A stretch of 64,000 nucleotides of DNA from Adiantum capillus-veneris (Eukaryota; Streptophyta; Polypodiopsida; Polypodiales; Pteridaceae). Below the pieces are notes generated by a model. That model ran no database searches and was not told the DNA's origin. It saw only the letters and a program-made list of their open reading frames with translations. Below, one piece after another: positions 1 to 10,604 of this stretch (position 1 is the stretch's first letter; each line of letters opens with the position of its first letter). A program made the position numbers and the translations under genes. The stretch is from the NCBI GenBank assembly GCA_014529385.2, contig CM043959.1, positions 89,599,529-89,663,528 of the forward strand, written 5' to 3'.

Positions 1-37
1 CATCCTGTTGTGACTCACTAGAGCTGTCCTGCTCTAC

Positions 38-1117
38 CTATGCATCCGTAGACGCAACCTGCACAACAAGGTCATTGCTCTGCACTCCATGCAAAGCATC
101 CTGCAACCCACAAGCAAAAGAGACTCGCCTGCTCTCTCGCTCTCTACCTGGCTGCATGATCACAGAGACAACACCGTCTCTCCCGTGATCCACATGCAAT
201 AGGTAACCTGTACCACTCTTAGCACCTCTCACAATCACTAGCGAACCCAAATGCATCACAAAATCTCGCTCTCGTAGCGAAATCTGACATCCACAATCTC
301 TAAGCTGACCAATCGAGATCAAACTCACTGTCAAATCTGGTACATAGTGCACATGTCATAACAAGTAAGATGCACCACTCGGTAATGACAGTCTCACATC
401 TCCTACACCTGCTATCGCATGCACCGATCCATCGGTCAAATGTACACTGCCAAACATCCCGCTAGAATAGCTACAAAACCATTCACGATGCGGCGTGACA
501 TGAAACATAACATCTGCGTGTAGCAACCACTGCGAAGGGAGTGCACTATACACATGTATAGCATCTCGTGCATAGCTCGAGGTAAAAGTGACATCCCCGT
601 CACTAGTATACTCCGACACTACATGTGCCTCAACTGTCAAAGCAAATGAGTCCATGGCATCACTACATACATCTCTGAGACTGCCATGTCTCCTACGATG
701 TCGCATACCGCAAAAACAGCGCTGTCTAACGTGTCCAGAATGACCACAATACCAACATGTCACCTGTCGGCGTGCTCGTGAATGTACATGTCTCACACGA
801 GTCCGTGATGACTCATATCTATCATACATATCATGTAATCTGCGCCAAAGTGCTCTCGAAGTAGTCTCATACATAGCAAGAGCATATACAGATTCCGCAA
901 GGTGCAAAGAGAGCGTAGATAGTGCCATCTCCTCTAGCTCCTGCCACTGATCGTCAGACATGTTTGAAGGTCTACCTGCATCACCACTCAATGGTCGATG
1001 CAACCCTCGCTGTGTCAGTGCATCAAGCATACAATCTCTCCATGCCGCAAAGTCTGACCCATCAAACGCGCGCATCTGTGAGAGGTCACAATCCGATCGA
1101 TCATCTGTCTCTGCCAT
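38..1117 (-). pseudogene. copia gag / zinc knuckle / protease / pre-integrase fragment of element A
   Basis: The frame starts at an ATG (1117) giving MAETDDRSD. An N-terminal gag region (FDGSDFAAW, then TTSRALWRRLHDMYD) is followed by a CCHC zinc knuckle, CWYCGHSGHVRQRC, that binds RNA in this family. A protease-like stretch follows (WLLHADVMFHVTP, then GVGDVRLSLPSG). The usual catalytic D-S-G is replaced by H-A-D, so protease activity is unlikely. A TGA at 356-358 interrupts the frame, which continues in phase with HVHYVPDLTVSLISIGQL, the typical join to the pre-integrase domain. The gap between gag and knuckle is shorter than usual, suggesting an internal deletion. It is dead or non-autonomous. 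Confidence 0.8.
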
Positions 1118-2632
1118 GAGCACAAGTAGCAAGCTAAATAGCAAAAACACCTCACCAACAACACCTGGAAATTGTCTACAAATATGGCTAGAAACACAAT
1201 GTAAAACCTGTGAGACACACTCCAAAATAGAGCTCCCGCAATGTCAACCAAATCAGCCCTAAACTGGCTCGAATCGCATCAACAAAAGTCTGCAAATCAG
1301 CCCCAAAACAGCCCTAAAATTCAGCTCTTAAACAGCTACATAAACAAGTCACAAACGTGTCCCATATCAGCCTACAACTGAGCCATACATGGACACCTGC
1401 AAAGAGGAAACAATGGCTGAAAATTCAGCGCCCAAATAAGCCCTTAAACCTACCTGTAAACTTGTAAACCTATAGCTGAAACCTGCTGAAAAACCTCAAG
1501 CCATTAGTGCTCGAATCCGACTACCTAGCTCGTAGCCACACAAGCATACATCACAACATTCACTCTTGTGAGTGTGTCAAGATAACTGTACGCCTGTCAA
1601 ACCGTGAGCTAATCACCAAGCCCACACTGTGCGGTATCGATGCATACACACGCACAAATCTCCCTCCTGCAGAGAACACCGCACGCAAATGCTGAGTGCA
1701 ACCCGCAATCTCTACCTAGATCGCATAAATGATGCGCATAAAACTCCTGGGAAAATTTCGCCAGAGTTTCGTCAGTAAAACGGCCACAAAACCAGTAACC
1801 AAACTGACTGCACGCTCAAAACCATGAGCAACAAAAGCGCATCAAACCGCACTCCAAATGCATGCACCAATCTCCACACTTTGCATACATCATTGCAAAC
1901 ATCTGCAAATCTAGTACACAAATATCTGCTCTACCTGTGACTGCCAAAAAACATGCTCGAGGCATACATTGCCGAGCTCAAAATGAAATCACATTAGTCT
2001 CCGTGAGCATCAAACCACATAAGGCATACATCGTATCCTCCCACCTGTGAGAAAACTTGCAGCAAATATCACTCTCACATTTGAGAGCAAACCATGTGTG
2101 GAATCATCGACACACAATAAACAACTGCTGGTGCAAAAAATTCAGCGTTCAGAATTTTAAAATTTTGATATAAAGAGCGCATCTGGAGCATGCCAAAACC
2201 CCAAGGTAGACTCCTGGACCACATGTATCCAAGTCTGGGTGTGAAAGCAATGCCAAAAAACGCTGTTTTCGGCTCAAAAACGCAGCAAAAACTTGCTGCT
2301 GCTGCAGAAATTTCAAAGGTCAAAATCAGCTCAAATGGATATCACCATTGCGTCCGGAGCGTGCCCAAACCCCAGGTTACACCTTAACCTTGCATAAACA
2401 CATTCCGTATGCAAAAGTATGAAAATGAAAATCTGCATTTTTTCTGCAAGCATGGCTGCAAATAACCATACACACTTGCAATACACTCTTCCCTCAAGCT
2501 TGGGAATGCCCCTCAAGCTTCCATGAGCACAGATCTGGTGGTTGCTCACCGATCTCAAGCTTCCACCGAAAGCGATCTCACCATAGCCGAAAGCTCACTC
2601 CTCTGTAGCACTCTATCTGTCGCGAAGCCAAA
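1118..2632 (-). other. long leader of element A (no supported coding)
   Basis: This is the stretch between primer site and gag. No convincing protein is encoded. About 650 bases (roughly 1640-2290) are closely similar, in inverted orientation, to 16060-16720 inside element K. That similarity is strong enough for the same spurious 62-residue antisense frame to survive in both copies with only a few changes. Leaders of LTR elements carry packaging and dimerisation signals, so retention here is most simply explained as cis-acting RNA sequence. Confidence 0.6.
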
Positions 2633-2644
2633 GCTCTGATACCA
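2633..2644 (-). other. primer binding site of element A (initiator tRNA-Met type)
   Basis: The minus strand reads TGGTATCAGAGC two bases after the LTR end. This is the common plant copia primer site complementary to the 3' end of initiator tRNA-Met. Confidence 0.85.
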
Positions 2645-2646
2645 AT

Positions 2647-2841
2647 TGAAGGGGATCGGGGAGCACCACAGACGGAGAGTGAGAGAGAGAGAGAGAAGGA
2701 GACACACACAAGATGTGGGTGGGGAGACTGTGAAGTGGCAGCTCCCCCTATACAATATACTCACTATAAGTATAGGGTAACAGTGGGCGTGCGCCCATGA
2801 TCTGGGCGACCGGTCAAGGCACATAGGCCTTAACCCCAACA
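2647..2841 (-). repeat. 5' LTR of element A
   Basis: A 195-bp LTR, TG...CA on the minus strand. It is about the same length as, and clearly homologous to, the two LTRs of K (15602-15791 and 16800-16988), sharing the blocks GTGCTCCCCGATCCCCTTCA and GTGTGTCTCCTTCTCTCTC. The central part is more diverged than the ends. Confidence 0.85.
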
Positions 2842-3866
2842 GAAAGATTGTGCTTACTACTACTGCAAATGACAAATTTTTCACACTTGTTGATGCATTG
2901 TATGTACATGGGATAAAAAAGAACCTTTTGTCTGTATCTGCATTTGTTAGACTTAGTCTCGTAGTCAAATTTGTGGATGACAAATGTACAGTTCATGATC
3001 TCAGTTTTTGGTGATGAAATTATTGCATCTGGCCATTTGTGTCGTGGGTTGTATAAGCTCACTTTGTATGACAAGTGTGGGCAAAATTTTGCAAATGCAG
3101 TTGCAGATTCAAGGGATGTTTCAGATGCAAAACTGTGGCATGCACGTTTTGGGCATCTGAATTTCGTCAATTTGCTGTGTTTGCAGAAATCTGATATGGT
3201 TTCTTCTTTGCCGCCTCTTGAAGCGCCTATCAAACATGTTTATGAAGGATGTATTTTGGGTAAAATGCAGTGCGCTAAGTTTCCAAAGGATGGGTCAGTT
3301 CGTGGTACATGCAGATTTCAACTTGTGCATAGTGATTTTTGTGGGTGGGCCTATGCAAACTCCATCCCTGGGAAATTACTTGTACTTCATGACTTTCATT
3401 GATGACTACTCTAGGCATGCATGGGTTTATCCGTTGAAAGCTAAGTCCAAAGTGCTTATGTGCTTGAAGCATTTTCTTGCTATGGCTGAAAATGTCTCAA
3501 AATGTACTATGGGCACCCTCCGTTTTGATCGAGTGGGGGAGTATATGTCTCATGAATTTAATGCATTTCTGCCTAGTCGTGGGATAAAACACCAATGCAC
3601 AATGCCGTATGCGCCTCCGCAAAATAGTGTTAGTGACAGGAAAAACAGATCTCTTACAAAAATGGCACAATGTATGGTCAAGAGTCAAGCTTTACCACAT
3701 TTGTTTTGGCTTGAGGCTGTCATGTGTGCTACTTATGTACTCAACACGTGTCCTATAAAAGCGCTACAGTCTATGACTCCATATGAAGCATGGCATGATA
3801 GAAATCCATCTATTGAGCACAAGCGTGTTTTTGGCTGTTTGGCTTATGGTTTAGTGCCACAAGCGC
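2842..3866 (+). pseudogene. copia pre-integrase and integrase core, element B (first part)
   Basis: The frame enters in mid-protein at 2842 (LYVHGIKKNLLSVSAFVR) and carries the pre-integrase signature LWHARFGHLNF. A frameshift near 3220-3370 then leads into the integrase core: FIDDYSRHAWVYPLK, FDRVGEYMSHEF (second catalytic D in a degraded setting) and the region where the DDE glutamate is expected, NSVSDRKNRSLTKMAQ, where the usual E appears replaced. KALQSMTPYEAW and VFGCLAYG follow. The protein is cut at 3866 by the X-family insertion and resumes at 7095. Integrase activity is very unlikely. Confidence 0.85.
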
Positions 3867-4470
3867 CGTCGTGCCGCTCCGCTTCCATGATGGAAAAAAG
3901 AGAAAATAAATGAAAGCTAAGCTCCTTTGAAGCCTACACATTTATTGAGCAGTGATCAGGGCTTGTTAGCAGGCCAAGTTTTATGGTTAATGTATACCAA
4001 ATGCAAATTTAGAGGGCTAACAAATGCCTCGATGATGCTAAAAAGGAGTATACAAATGGGAGTTTATAATCTATAACTGGAGTGCTTGAAGTGCTCTATC
4101 GGGCTGTCTTTATGGCTCATCAATTGGAGCTACGGTGAGGAAGTTATAGCAATTTGAAGTTTGAGTCAATCGCAGATCTGTATCGGATTGGGCAGTTGCT
4201 AATGAAGGGTTTAAGTTGGTATGAATGCATGGTTTTGGAGTGCTCACTTTGTAGAGTGCATCGATCTTTTCAGATCAGCAACAATCAGAGCTCTGGTTGC
4301 CAGCATATTAGAAGTTTAAGTTTCATCGGGGACTGATTCCGTATCGGCTTGGTCGCCTCGATTAGTGTGTGATCTGGTGATTTTGGACTTGGACAAGGAC
4401 TTGGAATACAATGCACTTAATAGGGAAATAAGTGTTTGAGGAGCACCTAGTCCAAAATGTCATCTTTTGT

Positions 4471-4600
4471 AGTGCATTAATAATGGGGTATGCTTCCAGA
4501 GTTGTGCTCAGCACTACGGTGGATGGTATGTATGCTGAATGTGATGCACTTCAGAGAGCACAATGAGTGCTTGAGTGGAATTTTTTTAATGTCGTCTCTT
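4471..4600 (+). pseudogene. PPR-derived fragment within the X LTR (copy 1)
   Basis: Translating the plus strand gives SALIMGYASR and then DGMYAECDALQRAQ, a stop, and VLE. This matches the plant PPR theme NALIxGYAxxG...VDMYAKCGALxxAxxVLEE. A further trace (KVHAK) lies near 4780. The piece is too degraded to encode a protein. The equivalent stretch in the two other X LTRs is clearer (37721-37965 and 42590-42910). Confidence 0.55.
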
Positions 4601-5314
4601 GCGGTACATTTAACATAACTTCGACACGAAATTTTTGAGCTGCTTTTACAGAATGTGAAGGGAAGGTATTTCTCCAATGCATTCACATTGGAGAAGGTAT
4701 TTCTCCAATGCATTCGCGTGTGCTCTCACCTTGCTGGCTCGGGGCTATTGGAGAAATACATGGTGCTATGTATAGCCTTGGACAAAGTGCATGCCAAATG
4801 AGGTGCCCTTTGAGGGCCATCCATGAACTTAAAGTGAATGAGGCCCAAAGGCAAGGCCACTCATAAGCCTGAAGGCAAGGCCGCCCATTAAATGAACGAA
4901 GGGCTTTAGTGTGGAGCAAAAGAAAAGCATGGCGAGCGTGTAGGCGCAGCGGCAACATGGTGGAAGCAAGGAGCATTCACGTAGACTAGGAGAGCACTTG
5001 GATGAGCTCGTATCATCAGAAGGGAAACTTTCTCAGCACCTCATGGCACCACTATTTGGCCTTGCTCTCGTCGAGTTTGAAGCAGCTCCATCCATTGATT
5101 GCCACATCATCATGTTGCTTCCCAACTAGCAACAACGATGGCGCCGTTGTTGCTTAGGGGGAAGAGGGGGGTTTAAAGAAACAGGAATAAGAAGGTAACG
5201 AAGGGGAAATAAGGTAAGGAGAGAAAGATAAGGCAAGGAGGAGAAGAAGGTAACAAAGGGGAGTCGGAGCTCGGCAAGGAAATAAGGTGAAGGAAAAGAA
5301 AGGAAGCAGTTCTG

Positions 5315-5338
5315 TCTCTCTCTCTCTCTCTCTCTCTC
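5315..5338. repeat. (CT)n microsatellite within X LTR copy 1
   Basis: A run of TC dinucleotides. Similar CT or GA tracts occupy the same part of the other X LTR (38401-38432 and 38751-38800). Confidence 0.9.
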
Positions 5339-6415
5339 GCGCTCTCTCTCACTCTATCTATCTCTAGCTCTTGACCTTGGTGAAGAGAGGAAGGCGGAGA
5401 AGAAGAAGCTTGAGAGTTCTCTCTCTCTCTTTCTCTCTCTTTGTCGGCATATGAGGCAAGCAAGGTGTATCTCTCACCCCAATAGAGAGATTTCTCTGTC
5501 TCACGGAACCTTGAAGCAAAAAAGGGAAGCAAGTTGAGATGTCGGAATCGGTAAGCAAGGAAGGGGTAGGAGTCTGAGGTTAAGCGGCAAGGGAAGGAGA
5601 TTAGGAGAGTTGATGGCAACAGACATCCTTATAGCCAGTTTAAAGCTCTAATTGTAGGCAAAAGCGGGAGATCATACTCTTTGTCAAATTTGTGAGGATT
5701 AAGCTCCATAAGATGGAGATTTGCTCTTGTAGTGCTGCTAATGGTAGGAATTATAATTTGGAAGCAAAGAAGGGAGTAGTAAGCAAGAAGGAGAGAGGAT
5801 ACCCTCTCTCTACCGTATTTGGGAAATACAAGGATGCTAGGTAGGGAATTTTTTCCAGATACTTCCTTCCTAATTAGCTTCAAGAGGCTCTAATGGTAGG
5901 CATAAGTGCAAAATTTGTAGTCTTTGGTCTAATTTGAGAGCATTAAACTCTCTTAACTCTATCAGTGCTGTTAACGGAAAACATTTGTAATCGAATTCCA
6001 CTTTGACTAACTATTAGCAGCTTAAAGAATTTAGGTTGTCAATTGTAAGCATTTACAATGTCGTCGGTGTCTTTTGCTTTGTGTTGAGCATCTTGTCTCT
6101 CTTATTTCCCACAGCGAGAAGCCCGGCTCACGTCACGAACCCATTATCCCCGACTTCTTTGGTGACAACATATCTGCTATACAGGGTTATCTCTGCCTGC
6201 AATGTGACAATACTCTAGGTTAAGAGACTTTTATAAAGGCCATCCATCGCAACATTGCAATGTCCGGAGTAGTACATTTTGCAATCATCCCTATCAATGG
6301 TAAACAATCTGTCTCTACCACAACTGAAGCACCAATGAAATATTCCTCGTCAAACCTTAGGGCAGTAGCTACACCCCAAAGTTCTCTCTTGACCTAGGAG
6401 ATAAAAGTAGGGCAA

Positions 6416-6662
6416 CCCTCTTTCTCTCTCTTGAGTTGGGAAAGAGAAAGCACCAAGGACATATAAAGCACGACTGCAATCAAAGAAAAACAATTAGATA
6501 AGAAGGTTGAAGATTATTTTTGGCAATTAAGGCAGTGAAACCCTCTTTCTCTCTCTTGAATTGGGAAAGAGAAAGCACCAAGGACATATAAAGCACGACT
6601 GCAATCAAAGCAAAACAATTAGATAAGAAGGTTGAAGATTATTTTTGGCAATTAAGGCAGTG
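6416..6662 (+). repeat. tandem duplication, period about 125 bp
   Basis: Two adjacent near-identical units (6416-6540 and 6541-6662), each running from CCCTCTTTCTCTCTCTTGA to TTTTTGGCAATTAAGGCAGTG. They differ at only a few positions. They lie in the part of the X LTR that aligns to 38800-38890. Confidence 0.9.
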
Positions 6663-7094
6663 CAAAGCACACAAAGCAGGACGCTGCATAACAATTGACA
6701 ATAATTGAAGCATGATGATCGAGGTAGTGAGAAGAATTGAAGTTTGCAGAATCCAAGGATAGTTGAAGAAAATAAAGCGACAAGAGAGCATTACCATCAC
6801 CTTCATCAGCTAGAGATTGATTAATCATCATGTTAAGCCCGGTTTCATTAATGGCCTGGTTAATCCTATTAAAAGGGAGCTTAAACTCCTAGTTATTAGA
6901 TGATCCAAGTGACAGTGCTGTTAACAGTCCGCCTTGGCTAAGCTTAAGCTGTACTCAAAATTATAACTCAATTAATTGATGATCACGGTGATTGTCAAAG
7001 CTTTCAGTGTCTGCTATTCTTTCTCTTTCACACCTCTCACAACCAGAGGCCCAATGCCTTCCCGGTTCACGTTTCGAACACATATCCCCCGATA

Positions 7095-9133
7095 GCACAT
7101 AACAAAAAATTGGATGATAAGGCTGTCAAATGTATTTTTGTTGGTTATAGTGCTGGCAGCAAAGGTTATAGGTTGTACCATCCACAAACAAAGCGTATTT
7201 TGGTCTCACGTGATGCTGTGTTTGTGGAAGATTCTTTTCAGCCTTGGCTGTCATGTACTAGAGATAGTAATGTAAGCTCACAGGACATTTATGACAGTTT
7301 ATTGCCTCTTTTTAGTGGTGGAAGTTTGGTAAATTCACATTAGGCAAATGTACATCTTATGGGGGTTTTTGAAAATGTTACACATCACCCTATTACTGAT
7401 GCAGATGTACATGATGTACTTGATGAGGAAAGGGCTGAAAATGAGCAGGCTAGAGGTATGCCAAAATGGCTGGTGCACACTTTGCGTGACAATAAATTGG
7501 ATGCACCTTTGTCTAGTCGTACTTGTTCAGGTTCTTGCCATGCCTCTTATGCATTTGATTGTTATGCTTTGGTTGTGTCTAGGTTATGTGATATAGAGGA
7601 ACCCCTATCTTTTGATGAAATACAAAATTCAAAAAATTGGATAGCTGCCATGCAATCAGAATATGATGCACTTATAGAAAATGACACATGGACTTTATGT
7701 GATTTGCCTCCTGGCAAAAAGGCCATTGGTACAAAGTGGGTTTACAAGTTGAAACGCAAGCCGGATGCGAGGTTGATCGCCATAAAGCTCGTCTTGTTGC
7801 AAAAGGCTATGTGCAATAGAAAGGCATAGATTATGAAGAAACATTTTCTCCCACTTGTTGTATGAGTACTGTTCATTTTCTATGTGCATTGGCAGCTCAT
7901 TCTGGTTGGGATGTACATCAGTCCGATATTGTTCTCCTTTCTTGAATGGTGACATTTTTGAGGAAGTCTATGTAACACAGCTCACGGTTTTGTCAAGAAA
8001 GGACAAGAGGACAAAGTGTGCAGATATAAGAAGGCTTTGTATGGGTTGAAGCAATCTCCTCATGCTTGGTATGAGAAAGCTGGCACTCATTTGGTCAAAC
8101 GAGGCTTTTGTAATAGTCCAACAAAAAGCCTATTGTATGTCAAGCATGAGGGCAATATACTTCTCATTTTTGTTCTTTGTGTGGATAATTTGCTAATCAC
8201 TGATCCCAATGAGGCACATATTGCTGAATTTAAGGCTGATTTGAATGCTACTTTCAAGATGAAAGATCTGGGGCTGTTTCATCATTACTTGGGCATACAG
8301 TTTAAGCAGTGTGATGGTGGTATCGTCTTATGTCAAAAAATTTACATAGAGACATTGCTATGTAAGTTTGGACTTGAGGATTGCAAACCTACTGCCACTC
8401 CCATGGAAATAGGTTTGAAGTTGAGTCTACATGATGCTGGTGATCCTATTGATGTCACTTTTTACCAAAATGCGTTTGTCTGCCTCATTTATGTATGCAA
8501 CACGAGGCTGGATATTCAGTTTGCAGTCTCACATGTCAACAGATTTATGCATAGCCCAGGGTCTAAGCATTGGAAGGTAGTGAAGAGAATCTTTTTCCAC
8601 TTGAGTGGCACTTTGCATCTTGGCTTGTTTTATCCCAAGGGGGGATCATTACCACCAAATTTACATGCGTTTTTGAACTCATATTGGGATGGTTGTTATG
8701 ACACACGAGTGTCCACAAGTGGTTTTTGTTTCATGCTCGGTAGTTCATGTATTTCATGGTTGAGCAAGAAGCAACCTACTGTGGCCACTTCCAATTGTGA
8801 GGCTGAGTACAGGGAAGTCTTCACAGGTATGGTTGAGTGTGTATGGATCAGACCCCTTATGGCTAATTTGGGTGTTGGACAAGACATTGCCACCATCATC
8901 TACATTGACAGTCAGAGCGCATTGGCAGTTGCGACAAACCCAATTTTTCATACTTGCACAAAGCATATTGAGGTGTATTACCACTATGTCGGGGATAGGC
9001 TCTGAGCAGGAGAGATTAGCTTGGCTTATGTGCCAACACATGACAACCTTGCAGATCTTTTCACAACAGAATTGTCTTGTGAGAAGTTCAAAGCTTTCCA
9101 CAAAGCTTTGGGCTTGATCCCCTTTGTGGAATG
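7095..9133 (+). pseudogene. copia integrase C-terminus, reverse transcriptase and RNase H, element B (second part)
   Basis: It resumes with KLDDKAVKCIFVGYSAGSKG and RLYHPQTKRILVSRDAVF, the integrase-RT linker. The RT follows: WIAAMQSEYDALIENDTW, AIGTKWVYKLKRKPD, frameshifts at about 7780-8010, then KKALYGLKQSPHAWYEK. The catalytic box, normally YVDD, reads CVDN. RNase H follows with TSGFCFMLGSSCISWLSKKQ and NCEAEYREV. After a TGA at 9003-9005 the C-terminus continues in phase (ISLAYVPTHDNLADLFT). The mutated active site and broken frames show this is a fossil. Confidence 0.85.
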
Positions 9134-9200
9134 ATCCTATCCTCTAGGCATGGTACTTACCTTTACTCTTCGTGCCAGCCCTCGTTCACCGCATCACTCC

Positions 9201-9210
9201 GAGGGGGGAT
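9201..9210 (+). other. polypurine tract of element B
   Basis: GAGGGGGGAT lies directly before an LTR-like TGTTACC start, about 70 bases after the end of the pol frame. This is the expected place for plus-strand priming. Confidence 0.75.
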
Positions 9211-9418
9211 TGTTACCATATACATGTGGTAGTGATGTGTGTCAACACACTAGGACCACCGGGGCATTTTTTCCCTCTTTTGCATATACGCCCATCACTC
9301 TAGGGCTATCTATCTTTCCATTGCACACTAAGTAATACACTCTCTGTTGTGTGCCTTGAGCTTCTTTCATCTTCTCCAAGCTGTGTGCATTTCCCTCAAC
9401 CCTAATTCCAACACCACA
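9211..9418 (+). repeat. 3' LTR of element B (right end approximate)
   Basis: It begins TGTTACCATATACATGTGG after the polypurine tract and ends at a CA (CCAACACCACA) before a different copia remnant. No partner LTR is in the window, so the right boundary is an inference from the TG...CA rule. Confidence 0.6.
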
Positions 9419-10204
9419 GTTGGTGGAGAAAATAGGTTTGTCCACTTTCTCATCAAACAAAGAAATAACCCAACTTATGCTAGACCAAAGTCAGGTAAAA
9501 ATTGAGGAGGAGGATTTGTCTAATGATAACAACTTAAGAAAATCTAACCAAATTGTTGTAGCATCACATGATAAGCCACTACCAAAGTGGACTCAATAGC
9601 TCTTTGATGATCAAAATCCTCATGAAGAAGAAGATGGTTTGAGAATGTCAAAGAGAATAGAGGAGCAAAAATGAGCCTCCAAACACATTGTCAATATGGA
9701 TCTAATGACTAAAATTGTGGGCTCTATAAAAAAGCCAGCCTCCACCAAAGAGAACAGGGCTAATCCAAAGTGGAAAAAAGCAATGTAATAAGAGTTTGAC
9801 AACATAACACGTAAAAAAAATGGATCGACCACCAAAAAAGAAGGTAAATGGCACCAAATGGGTTTACAAAGTCAAATACAAGGCCAATGGCTCATTAGAA
9901 AAGTACAAAGCAAGGTTAGTAGCATAAGTTTTTTCACTAATTGAAGGGTTTTATGTGAGCAAAACCTTTGCTTCCATAACTCAAATGGACACTATTTGCC
10001 TTACACTTTTTTCTTGTTGCTATCTTTTTTTGGGTTGTTTCCAAATGGATAGAATCCTCTTTTTTGAATGGACTTCTGAAGAAGGACGTTTATGTAAAGT
10101 AGCCATTGGGGTTTGAGTTGTTCCATTAAAAAACAAAGGCATTGCATGTTATGTAAAGTAACCACCAGGGTTTGAGTCATCACGTTCAAAAACAAAGGTT
10201 TGCA
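9419..10204 (+). pseudogene. highly decayed copia pol remnant (integrase-RT junction)
   Basis: Short stretches are recognisable in changing frames: RANPKWKKAM (RT N-terminal helix), NGTKWVYKVKYKANGSLEKY and KARLVA (the conserved TKWVYK...KARLVAKG segment of copia RT), then GFYVSKTFASITQMDTI. Two near-repeats of GTAAAGTAGCCATTGGGGTTTGAG type occur at 10094-10115 and 10151-10175. It is distinct from the RT of B, so this is the remains of another copia element. Confidence 0.65.
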
Positions 10205-10604
10205 TGTTGAAAACATTGGGGTTTTTAGGCAAGCTAAGCCAAAAACCCACTAACCTATCACTGATATAATTCACTTAATGGATTAATAGAACAGTAAGGA
10301 GTGGATGAGTATTCTTCTCATCCTAGACTCCACCACATGATGTGTGTGTCTTCTCCTTCCCACACTCACGGCGGCACACACTCACATGTGGTACTAGAGC
10401 TACGGTGATGACAACTCTTCCCCCTCTTGCATTTACATGATCTCCCTCTACCCACCAAAATAATGCTTGGGTGGATATTATAATGTTGTGTGTATAGAGA
10501 ATTTGAATTTTGAGTGAGCTTCACAACACTAAATTATTAGAGTAGAGAGAGAAGAGATCTTGTGGAGAGCCCATAGCAGGTGAGACAGAGAGAGAGATAA
10601 AATT
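10205..10604 (+). other. possible LTR and leader remnant
   Basis: Starts TGTTGAAAACATTGGGG and reaches CACACTCACA at about 10396. This is followed at once by TGTGGTACTAGAGC, which resembles a tRNA-Met primer site (TGGTATCAGAGC). This fits a copia LTR of about 190 bp and the start of a leader, but there is no second LTR to confirm it. Nothing coding is visible. Confidence 0.4.

Larger units (their letters stand above)
1..2841 (-). mobile_element. Ty1/copia LTR retrotransposon A, 5' half
   Basis: Read on the minus strand, the order is LTR (2841-2647), tRNA-Met primer site, a leader of about 1.4 kb, then gag and the start of the protease and pre-integrase region, running off the left edge. The LTR begins TGTTGGGGTT and ends CCCCTTCA. 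Its right end abuts a copia reading frame of opposite orientation (element B) in mid-domain, so A was inserted into B and the missing half of B should lie left of the window. A belongs to the same family as the small element K at 15602-16988, which shares the LTR, the primer site and much of the leader. Confidence 0.85.
3867..7094 (+). mobile_element. X-family LTR insertion (solo-LTR-like) inside element B
   Basis: The left end (CGTCGTGCCGCTCCGCTTCC) aligns with the X LTR start at 41982 and 37008. The right end (CACGTTTCGAACACATATCC) aligns with X LTR ends at 39405 and 61144. The copia integrase frame of B stops at one end and resumes at the other. Flanks AGCGC (3862-3866) and AGCAC (7094-7098) are a candidate TSD with one mismatch. 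At about 6110-6165 there is an internal relic resembling an LTR end plus primer site (CCCCGACTTCTTTGGTGAC), so the copy is more complex than a clean solo LTR, perhaps a collapsed two-LTR element. No RT or integrase is present. Confidence 0.7.
2842..9418 (+). mobile_element. Ty1/copia retrotransposon B, 5'-truncated in the window and split by an X insertion
   Basis: In order: pre-integrase and integrase core (2842-3866), an inserted X LTR (3867-7094), integrase C-terminus, RT and RNase H (7095-9133), polypurine tract (9201-9210) and 3' LTR (9211-9418). The gag half is absent because element A is inserted at 2842. The domain order (integrase before RT) identifies Ty1/copia. Several frameshifts and stops show that it is inactive. 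Confidence 0.85.

Noticed and set aside
1862..2050. A 62-residue frame conserved between the A leader and K (16303-16491)
   Set aside because: It runs antisense to the element and changes match general similarity of the leader. No sign of selection at codon level by eye.
7064..7094. A tRNA-gene B-box or SINE tail suggested by GGTTCACGTTTCGAAC
   Set aside because: No A box or cloverleaf could be formed, and the sequence is the end of the X LTR in every copy.
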